From assembly GCA_023935145.1 (NCBI GenBank), contig CM043705.1, forward strand, positions 56,018,084-56,082,083: a stretch of 64,000 nucleotides of DNA, written 5' to 3'. The translations under genes and the position numbers were made by a program. How positions within the stretch are numbered: position 1 is the stretch's first letter; each line of letters begins with the position of its first letter. The stretch comes from Bretschneidera sinensis (lineage: Eukaryota; Streptophyta; Magnoliopsida; Brassicales; Akaniaceae). Below are positions 55,870 to 64,000 of the stretch, piece after piece. A model generated the notes under the pieces. That model searched no databases. It worked only from the letters and a program-made list of their open reading frames with translations, and had not been told where the DNA came from.

Positions 55870-56364
55870 ACGTAAAACCATTCTTAACCTTAGCAGGCTA
55901 TATTTCTTTCCCTCACCACATTTTGCATTAGATCTTTGAACAAATATTTGTTCTCACTATACATTGTGACATTATGTAGTGCTTTTTATTTATTGTATAC
56001 ACTGTCTCTTCATGAGAGATTTTTCTTGTTTTCATGCTATGTTCCATTAGATTGAGGAAAAATTCTTGCATAGACCTAGATGAGAGGTACTCTCCATGGT
56101 TAGACGAAGACAAAGGTAGGAGAAACTCTTTTTTTTTTCTCTCTCTATCTAACTAACGGTGAAAAGTACCTTTGATCCAATAAAATCAAATGGAGTAGGT
56201 CTAAGCAAGAATATTTTTAGATTTAGAGCTGAGAAAAGGATAGAAGATCCTAAAATAGTTGGTTTACCAATGAAAAGTTACAGAATCAACAATTCCATCA
56301 CGAGACTAGCTTCTGCTGTAAGATGATCCAAGACCTTCTGCCTTCCAATTGTGATCCATCTGCT

Positions 56365-59300
56365 TCAAGCTTCTAAAACTTTCCATTTCTGATCTCCCAT
56401 GTAATATATGCTACGTGGATCAATCTTTATCTTTGCAAGTGCTATCGCATTGTTTAGCAGATAGACTGCAACCTCAATCTCACTCAGGCAACCTTGTGCC
56501 CCTGTAATCACAATTTCCTTGAGCTGATCATAGAGGCTGCTTGGAGGCCTGTTTATTTGTCTTGGTTCTTCATCATAAGCATAGGTTCTTAGCTGTAACA
56601 ATGCATTTCAAACATGATTTTAGTTAAGGATCAAATAGATTCACTACTCATATTCATGGCATGAACAACAATGACAAATAAATCCCATAAGAAGCTTACA
56701 TGCAATTCTAATTTTTGCATCATAGGAGATGCCCCAAGAACATTTGCTATCCATAAAAAGTCGCGTTGATATGTAGCAACTTCCAGAATCACTAAATGTT
56801 TAAGATTAGGAAATGTAGGTAACCTCTTTGGCATGACCCTAGACTGAAACATTGATGAAAAATAGAAGTAGCACAGTTCAAACAAGTGAAGCAATTTTTT
56901 TTATTTAAATAAGAAAAATAGGAAACAATTATGTGAAATGAGAAATATCGCCTATGATGTGAACCTGTGGTATGGAAATCCCTTGAACCCACAATCAAAT
57001 TGAAACTTACACAAGAAAACCAAGAATCAAGTCAAGATAATCTAGACTTGTTGAAATCTTGTTTCAAGAACTTAGATTTGGTGAGAACGCCACAAAAGAT
57101 TTGCCTTTGATAAGTTCTTAGTTCAATCAAGAACAAGTAGAGAAAACTGAAAGTTCTCTATGAAGAAAACCTCATTCACGTTGAACTTACTCTCAAAATT
57201 CGGCTACAAGTGTTTTTGTACTCCTCTATGAAACCTTAGGGCCGAATAAGGCCTACATCAATTAAAAGACATGGGCTAAACATCTTCAAGCTGAAAACAT
57301 CCTAAACTACATGCCTATAGCTAGTAAAAGAAGTCTACTTAATGAATTAAATAGGCCCAAATGCCTACAACCATAGAAATATAAAATAGGCCCACATACC
57401 TATACTTAATGAAATAAAAAGTGTACAAAAAACCACTAAGCTATGCCGCCACCCTCTGTAGCTTATGGATTAAAGCTGGTTCTTCTTCTTTCAAGCCCAT
57501 CTTGAATGTTGGGGTCTTGCTCGATAAATTTGCAAACTCGGCTCAAGTGGATTGCACCAATCCTTGCATTGCTACCTTGATCTTCGTAGCTCTTGACCTT
57601 GTGATTGGACCATCTAGAACTTGCAATGGATCCTTAAGACTAGGTTCACCATGGTGCCCATCATTCCCCCTCTCCTCAAAATGATTCGACCTTGAATCGT
57701 CACCTGCATCAAAGGGAGAAAGATCAGAAACATTGAAAGTAGCAGAGATATTATACTCACTTGGAAGATGCACTTTATAAGCATTATCATTAATTTTCTC
57801 AAGGATTTGGAAAGGTCCATCTCCTCGAGGATGCAATTTAGTCATTCTATGTGCTGGGAATCTTTCTTTGCGCATATGAACCCAAACCCAATCTCCTGGT
57901 TCAAAGATGACACGCCTTCGCTCTTTATTGGCTTGGGAAGCAAACTTTTCATTCTTCTGCGCAATTTGAAGCCGTACCCTCTCATGAATTGACTTCAGAA
58001 ACAGCCTTCCTTGCTTGTAGTGGATGACATAAGGAAAAATCTCGATATATTCCATCCATCTAGCATATCTCTTATTTAATTTACCTTGACCCTTGAGATG
58101 CTTCAATGATTCATGATCGGTGTGGATCACAAACTCCTTAGGCCAATGGTAGTGCTGGCATGTCTCTAGAGCACGAACAAGAGCATAATGTTCTTTGTCA
58201 TAAGTGGGGTAATTCAGGGCTGCCCCACATAGCTTCTCACTGAAGAAGGCTATGGGCCGCCTATCCTGCATCAAAATGGCTCCAATTCCTATTCCTAAGG
58301 CATCATATTCAATCTCAAAAGTTTTGTTAAAGTCAAGTAATGCTAACATAGGTGCAGAGCATAACCTTTCTTTAATAGTAGCAAATGCATTTGCTTGATC
58401 AATCCACCAATGAAATCCAACATTCTTTTTAATTATTTCAGTGAGTGGTGTAGAAATGGTGCTAAAATTCTTAACAAAACACCTATAAAAGCTAGCTAAA
58501 CCATGAAAGCTTCTTACCTCAGTGATGCCTTTAGGCGTTGGCCACTTTTTGATGGCCTTGACTTTCTCTTCATCCACCTCAATACCTTTTCTACTAACAC
58601 CATAACCAAGACAAACAACATTTTCCATGCAGAAGGTACATTTCTTAAAATTAGCATACAACTTTTCACATCGAACACACATCTTAAATGCTCAATATGT
58701 TCATCTAAGTTCTTGTTGTACACTAGGATATCATCAAAGTATACGACTTCAAATTTACCTATGAACGCATGTAATATATGGTTCATTAATCTCATAAAAG
58801 TACTAGGCACATTTGTAAGTCTAAATGGCATAACCAGCCATTCATAAAGTCCATATTTAGTCTTAAAGCAGTTTTTAATTCATCTCATTCCTTCATTCTA
58901 ATTTGATGGTTGCCGCTTTTAAGATCTATTTTACTGAAAATACATAAGCCATGCAATTCATCAAGAATATCATCTAATCTAGGAATGGGATGACGATACT
59001 TTACTGTAATATTGTTGACCGCTCTGTAATCAACGCACATCCTCCAAGTCCCATCATTCTTTGGCAGTAGTAGCATTGGTACTGCACATGGGCTTATGCT
59101 CTCCCTCACGTACCTCTTGCTCATCAAATCTTCAACTTGCCTTTAAAGCTCATTTGTCTCCTCCGGATTACTCCTATAGGCTGGTCGGTTTGGAATAACT
59201 GCTCCAAGTATGAAATCAATTTGATGCTCAATGCCTCTAGTGGGCGGCAACTCACTCAGCATCTCCTCCAGAAATACGTCCTCGAACCCCTGCAACAAAG

Positions 59301-62300
59301 AAACAACCAAACTAGGAAGAGATTGGTTAGTTTCATCAAGATTACGATAAGATTCTTTGTAAACAAGAAAAATTATAGGCTGGTATGCTAAGAAGGCCCT
59401 CTTAACCTTAGTTTAATTTGCATAAAAACACATCTTTGCCTTTCCTTTTCTCTTTACAGGTTCTCTTTCTTTTTTCTCTCGTGGCTCCACTCTCTTTTCT
59501 TTATTCTCAGCCATTTCTCTATTTTTTTTTCACCCTATCTTTATTCTCAACCAAAGTTGGTTTCGGCCTCACCCTCATTTTTCTTTACTCTCATTTTTCT
59601 TTCTTGTGTTTCGGCCTCACCCTTTCTTTTTGGCTCAATCTCACTTTTCAGCTTCTGTTGGTTCTCATAGACCTGTTTTGGAGTTAAAGGAGCAAACGAA
59701 TATTTGTCCTAGTATTTTGTATGTTTTTAAAGTATTTATTTATATGTTTAGCTTAGGAATTTGTTACTTTGAGTTGTTTTTCGTTGTTTTATAGGTTCAC
59801 AAGCACTTGGAAATAAGTTTCACTAAATTTCCAGAATTGCCCATACAGATCAGTTAATTTTGTGGATTAAACTATATTTATTTAGAAAGAACTAGGAGAT
59901 GAGCCATATATTCTTAGAAAGATCCGAATGTCTATTTTCTAGAGAATTTTACGGCTCATAAATATGATTTTTTTAGAGAAAGTTATGGAAATTTTAGTAG
60001 ACAAAGGTCAGTCTGTGCGTGATTTCAGCGTGGCAGAAGTGAAGGATTTGGGATTTGCATGGGCTGGACAGTAGCACAACCAGACCAGTTTTGGACAGCA
60101 ATAAACACACAACCTAGACAGTAGCAGAATCGGGCCTGGAAAGTAGCAGAAGCACACAACCTAAATAGAAACCCTAGGGCTACTTTTCTATCTACAAAGC
60201 TATCTCCATACAGCTATATATATGAATTTTAGACTTAGAGACCAGGGGAGACGACGGCAATTCTTGGATAGATATTATCAAGAGGAGTTTTGGGAGATTG
60301 AAAGTGGAGACGGTTTCTTTCATCAAGATGGCTTATCAAGAGATTGAAGACAACAATCAATCGCTTCAAGACTTTGAGGATTCATCTTGTAATTCGGGAA
60401 GAAATTCTATCTTTGCTCCTTTTGTCCTTCAACATGCTTGTAACCCTAGTATTTGAATTATATGATTGGGATTTAAACATGAGCGGCTGAATGCATTGTT
60501 GGGCGTTTTGCTTAGCTGCCTTGATTGTTTTGGATATTTTGGTCGATTTAGTTTTATGAAATTTTCTAGATTATTTCTTATTCAATATCCTTCATACCTT
60601 TGATTATTGGTTGTGGATTGGCCATTTATTATTGATAGTTAAGGTTAATATTTGAGATTAGGTTGAGGCCAAATCATCTAGACCTAATTAAGCTTTCTTG
60701 AATAGGAATTTAAATCAAGATTGAAATTAAATTATGATTTAGGTGGTTACGTTTTCCTTATACTTAATTTAACTAATTAATTGATGAACACAATCCATGG
60801 GATTTAATTAATTAGTTATAAATTGAGAATAAACACGATCAATGACATTCTCTAGTCTTAGTGGAAATACCAATAATCTTGGATGTTGATTAATTCTTTA
60901 TATTCACCAAATGTTCCAATTCATGATTGGATAGCGAGCTAAACTCCCAATTGTTCTCACTGATTATACTCATCTCTTCATAATTTGTTTTGTTTAATTT
61001 ACTTAATTGTTTTTATTTTAATTTTCTCTTCACCAATCTTTTAATTAGAGTGATTAGGGTTTAATTTTAGATTTTGTTTTAGTAATTTTAAAAAAGTAGT
61101 TTAGGATTTAAACCACTGCAATTCCTCGAGAGATCGACCTCAAGAGTAAACTCTTCGAAATAATATTTGTGATTCGTGCACTTGCGAGCATTTAAAATTT
61201 GCACATCACTGTACCTATTCCTAAACCCGTCATGAATCGCCCTCCTATCATACTGCCACGGTCTCCTCAACAAAATATGGCCAGCATGCATAGGAATTAC
61301 ATCACAAAGCACCTCATCACTATACCTCCCAATAGTAAAAGCCACCAAAACCTGCTTATTGACCTTGACCTCCCTACATTCATTCAACCATTACAACTTA
61401 TAAGGTCTAGGATGCTTTAGTAAAGGTAAGCTCAACTTCTCAACTAGGGTGGTACTAGCTACATTAGTGCAACTTCCCCCATCTATAATCATACTACACA
61501 CCTTGTTGTTTACATAACATCTAGTATGAAATATGTTCTCTCTCTGCTGCTCCATATCATCTACCTTAATTTGTGTATTGAGAGCACGCTTGGTAATAAA
61601 AGACTCACCTTCTACGAGGTATTCCGCTCCATCATCATAACTAGCATCGACCAACTCGGGCATCTCATTACTATCATCCTCACTCTCAGTCATCACCTCC
61701 CTAGTGTCACGCATAACCATCACCCGTTTGTTTGGACATTGAGATGTGATATGCCCTGAACCCAAACATTTAAAACATTTAATATCTTTATTCCTTGAAG
61801 GTTGGAAATCTACCTTGGGTTTGTTCTTGCTAGTTCCCTCATCTTTTCCCTTAGGTGGTTTAGCCTTCCCCTTTGCTACAACTCGATCATTTCTATCCCA
61901 CTTTGGTTTCCAAGGAGTGCTAGAAACTGAGGTATACCTTGCTGCCCCCTTTCTCTTTAACTGCCTCTCCACCTTCATAGCCATGTGCACCATGTATTCT
62001 ACCTCCAAATAATGCCCACATAATCCTACAACTCAACTACATTGGCTATGTCCCTATTCAAACCACATAAAAATCTGGACATTGTGGCCTCCCGATCCTC
62101 CTCTACATTAGCTTGAATCATAGCCACCTCCGTTGGCTATGTCCTTATTCAAACCATTTAAAAATATGGCCATTGTGGCCTCCCGATCCTCCTCTACATT
62201 AGCCCGAATCATAGCCACCTCCATCTCCTTATGGTAATCCTTTACACTCCTAGACCCTTGTGTAATGTTTTGTAATTTTTGGTGGAGGTCTCTATAGTAG

Positions 62301-64000
62301 TGGTTAGGTACAAATCTCCGCCTCATGAGAGCTTTCAACTCACCCCATGTTTCTACAGGTCTCTCATGATTCCTCCTCCTATTGGTCACTAATTGATCCC
62401 ACCAAATAATTGCATAATCAATGGATTCAATTACCGCCAACTTCACCTTTTTCTCCTCTGAATAATTATGACAATAAAAAATAAACTCTATTTTCTTCTC
62501 CCACTCTAAATAGACTTCAGGGTCATTCCTACCTTGGGAAGATGGTATTTTCATTTTGATGCTCCCAAGGTTCCTATCTACCCCATCTCAACCCCTTGGA
62601 TTTCTCCTAGGTCCTCTTCCATGCCTACCTCCTCTAGGTCTGCCCATTCCACCCATTCCAAATTTAGATGCTATGTCTTCCTCATCCTAATCATATTTTT
62701 TGTTCTCATACTCATTTTCAATGCTAGGCTCGTGTCTCCTCCTATGTCGTCCACCTTGCAAATTTCTAATCACTACCTCTTGCTGATCCATCCTATCCTC
62801 ACCTCCCCAAACACCAAATTCAACCGTTCAAACTGTTGTTGCATGGCCTACAACACAAAGAATGAATTATCCACCTCCTCTTTAGGTGTTGAGTCACTCT
62901 TATGAGACATTTTTAAAGCATTACAAAACAAGAATGTTAGTGATAAAACCTTACACACTCTCTTACGTGTTTACGCTCAACTATTGTCACTCCACTCGTG
63001 TTTCACTCTTTTGGCCTTTTCCAATACTATTCTCACCCACTCTTGCTGTTTACCTCACATATTTTCCCTTTCAAGTTCTTTAAGAACTAGTTGAACTAAA
63101 TCAAGACACAACCTTGTATTATTCCAACCGACAATAGATTCAAGAAACAAGAAAGGAAAAAAAAAATGACATAGATCTCAATGAATTTGTACAAAGAAAA
63201 GAGCAATTAGGAAACAAGATACTAAAGATGATATATTCAACCCATTTGAAGATAAATATCAATCAACACCAAATCACTTCAATTTTCGGATTGCAAAGTA
63301 TATCAAACAGCCAATTCTGATTTTTTTTTTTAATAACTATGCATCAACCTTTGAATACACTGCCTTTTTTTTAATATAGATTCAGTCACAAACAGCAAGG
63401 GCCGAATTAGGCCTACATCAATTAAAAGACATGGGCTAAACATCTTCAAGCCAAAAACATCCTAAACTACACGCCTATAGCTAATAAAAGAAGTCCACTT
63501 AATGAATTAAATAGGCCCAAACGCCTACAACCATAGAAATATAAAATAGGCCCACATGCCTATACTTAATGAAATAAAAAGTCTACACAAAACCATTAGG
63601 CTATGCCACCCCCCTCTATAGCTTGTATCACATGGATTAAAGCTGGTTCTTCTTCTTTCAAGCGTATCTTGAATGTTAGGGTCTTGCTCGATAAATTTTC
63701 AAACTCGACCGAAGTGGATTGCACCAATCCTTGCATTGCTTCCTTGATCTTCTTAGCTCTTGACCTTGTGATTGGCCCATTTAGAACTTGCAATAGATCC
63801 TTAAGACTTGGTCCACCATGGTGCCCATCAACCTACCTCCAAGTAACATGTGCAGCTTAGAAACAAAGTCTCAAGGTGGGGGAGGTCGACAGGAAGCCTA
63901 GAAAGAGGCCAAATTACTCCATCACTGATTCTGTGATGAACAACATGGGTGAATACAGATTTTAGATTTGTCAGCCTCTCGAACGTGAAATTTATTAAGT
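56365..64000 (-). CDS. F-box/LRR/FBD-type gene, 3' exons; runs off the right edge
   Basis: Three exons on the minus strand. Exon n-2: 64000-63837 ([31 protein letters not shown]), donor GTAGGT. Exon n-1: 56843-56700 ([28 protein letters not shown]), acceptor TTTCAG, donor GTAAGC. Exon n: 56592-56365 ([40 protein letters not shown]), acceptor TTACAG. All junctions are phase 0. LRR-like LPxLPxLETL text followed by a C-terminal FBD-like block is typical of plant F-box proteins that select targets for SCF ubiquitin ligases; the F-box itself would be outside the window. The stop at 56365 may be premature: homologous text (RQKVLDHLTAEAS) continues after it. The first intron contains the gypsy element 56955-63830. 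Confidence 0.65.
56955..57664 (-). repeat. 3' LTR of the intronic gypsy element
   Basis: 710 bp; 57235-57664 matches 63395-63830. The pol frame runs across the polypurine tract into this LTR and stops at 57543. Confidence 0.85.
57543..58682 (-). pseudogene. Gypsy RNase H fused to integrase C-terminus
   Basis: A 379-codon open frame. [20 protein letters not shown] is the end of the RT connection. RNase H has [35 protein letters not shown] and [13 protein letters not shown]. At HYKQGR the text jumps directly to [12 protein letters not shown], the C-terminal part of integrase, so the zinc-binding and DDE catalytic segments are gone without loss of frame. It continues [20 protein letters not shown] and ends in [20 protein letters not shown] inside the LTR. 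It cannot integrate by itself. Confidence 0.85.
57665..57680 (-). other. Polypurine tract of the intronic gypsy element
   Basis: The minus strand reads TTTGAGGAGAGGGGGAA immediately before the LTR start TGATGGGC. It also encodes Phe-Glu-Glu-Arg-Gly-Asn. Confidence 0.85.
58514..59400 (-). pseudogene. Gypsy reverse transcriptase
   Basis: [17 protein letters not shown], then after a stop [40 protein letters not shown] and [17 protein letters not shown] (59127-58885). A frameshift leads to [20 protein letters not shown] and the active site [10 protein letters not shown] (about 58735). Broken by at least one stop and one frameshift. Confidence 0.85.
59410..59690 (-). pseudogene. Gypsy protease-to-RT linker, Lys/Glu-rich
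   Basis: The minus strand encodes basic and acidic repeats such as [17 protein letters not shown]. Plus-strand open frames here are complementary shadows. Confidence 0.5.
59690..61205 (+). repeat. Putative solo LTR of another gypsy, inserted in the gypsy element
   Basis: It separates the protease (ends about 61205) from the linker (59690). It has a TATA box (CTATATATATG, about 60214) followed by leader-like text and ends with GAGAGATCGACCTC..CACTTGCGAGC..TTGCACATCA, a typical end for Athila/Tat-like LTRs. Boundaries and target duplication were not resolved. Confidence 0.5.
61206..62008 (-). pseudogene. Gypsy zinc knuckle and protease
   Basis: [14 protein letters not shown] (about 61790-61750) is an intact CCHC knuckle. 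[20 protein letters not shown] (about 61490) is the protease site. After a frameshift, [16 protein letters not shown] and [20 protein letters not shown] follow, up to the LTR-like insertion at about 61205. Confidence 0.85.
62040..62910 (-). pseudogene. Gypsy gag with internal tandem duplication
   Basis: ATG near 62910 starts [20 protein letters not shown], then a stop. 62554-62108 reads [39 protein letters not shown] and [20 protein letters not shown], a standard gypsy gag. A segment of about 98 bases is repeated at 62042-62139 and 62140-62222. Confidence 0.85.
62911..63394. other. Gypsy 5' leader region, no gene
   Basis: AT-rich, with poly-A/T runs near 63150 and 63320. No primer site of tRNA-Met type was found. 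Confidence 0.5.
63395..63830 (-). repeat. 5' LTR of the intronic gypsy element (recognisable part)
   Basis: It matches the first 430 bases of the 3' LTR. The remainder (63000-63395) does not resemble the 3' LTR's U5, and no primer site was found, so this end is rearranged or diverged. Confidence 0.75.

Larger units (their letters stand above)
55488..55935. repeat. Third partial copy (C) of the MIR395 promoter and hairpin segment
   Basis: It matches about 17877-18330 of copy A and the equivalent part of copy B (GTGTGG.GACC, then CTTTCATCTTTCCCAC and the TATA region), giving a third plus-strand MIR395. Confidence 0.85.
56955..63830 (-). mobile_element. Ty3/gypsy element inside the F-box gene intron
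   Basis: Ends TGATGGGCACC (63830) and GGTTCACATCA (56955, minus strand). Target duplication GCCTA (56950-56954) / ACCTA (63831-63835), four of five. Gag, zinc knuckle, protease, reverse transcriptase, RNase H and a truncated integrase lie on the minus strand. The integrase core is deleted. An additional LTR-like insertion occupies 59690-61205. Confidence 0.88.

Noticed and set aside
61526..62012. Plus-strand ORFs over gypsy gag and protease
   Set aside because: Shadows of the minus-strand zinc knuckle and protease.

Overview
The window reads as nuclear DNA of a flowering plant, most likely a eudicot. It is AT-rich, has plant-type GT-AG introns, carries many Ty1/copia and Ty3/gypsy retrotransposons primed by initiator tRNA-Met, and contains MIR395 microRNA hairpins. 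No species is claimed. There is no intact conventional gene wholly inside the window. The sequence consists of gene relics, a microRNA cluster, transposons, and the 3' half of an F-box-type gene at the right edge.

Layout. 269-1545: broken RNA polymerase I subunit A49 (RPA49) gene with an in-frame (TA)n expansion. 1546-5440: no gene seen. 5452-7320: minus-strand copia remnant (LTR, primer site, gag, zinc knuckle, protease). 7349-7540: fragment of a quinoprotein of the polyvinyl-alcohol-dehydrogenase-like family. 7508-19340: duplicated block, copy A. 20786-55490: copy B of the same block, now split by transposons at 25506-49880, 51350-51736 and 51754-54157. 55488-55935: a third, partial copy (C).

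The most interesting content is a MIR395 cluster inside these blocks. Seven hairpins or hairpin relics lie on the minus strand (10475-13893 and 23757-24235) and three on the plus strand (18135-18240, 54229-54334, 55746-55869). The mature miR395 sequence is on the 3' arm in every case; one copy (11985-12005) is identical to the canonical 21-mer. Good TATA boxes sit just upstream of several. miR395 is known to control sulfate assimilation and transport (ATP sulfurylase and SULTR2;1 transcripts), so copy number here bears on sulfur-starvation responses. Two 1.3-1.4 kb hAT-like elements (12385-13764, 14046-15330) carry a captured first exon resembling the spliceosomal kinase PRP4K, and they lie between and upstream of the minus-strand hairpins.

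25506-49880 is a nest of retrotransposons: a copia element (+), inside it a SIRE-like copia (-), inside that a 5'-truncated Athila-like gypsy (+), and inside that a TNT1/Tork-like copia (+). Target-site duplications are perfect for the second and fourth levels. Two further insertions (a solo LTR and a tandem, non-autonomous LTR element) landed 12 bp apart at the TATA region of the copy-B plus-strand MIR395.

56365-64000 is the 3' part of an F-box/LRR/FBD-type gene on the minus strand. A 6.9 kb gypsy element (56955-63830) sits in one of its introns directly beside the splice donor, and all splice phases still fit. Relics of this gene's tail also follow the other two plus-strand MIR395 genes, so MIR395 and the F-box tail were duplicated together.
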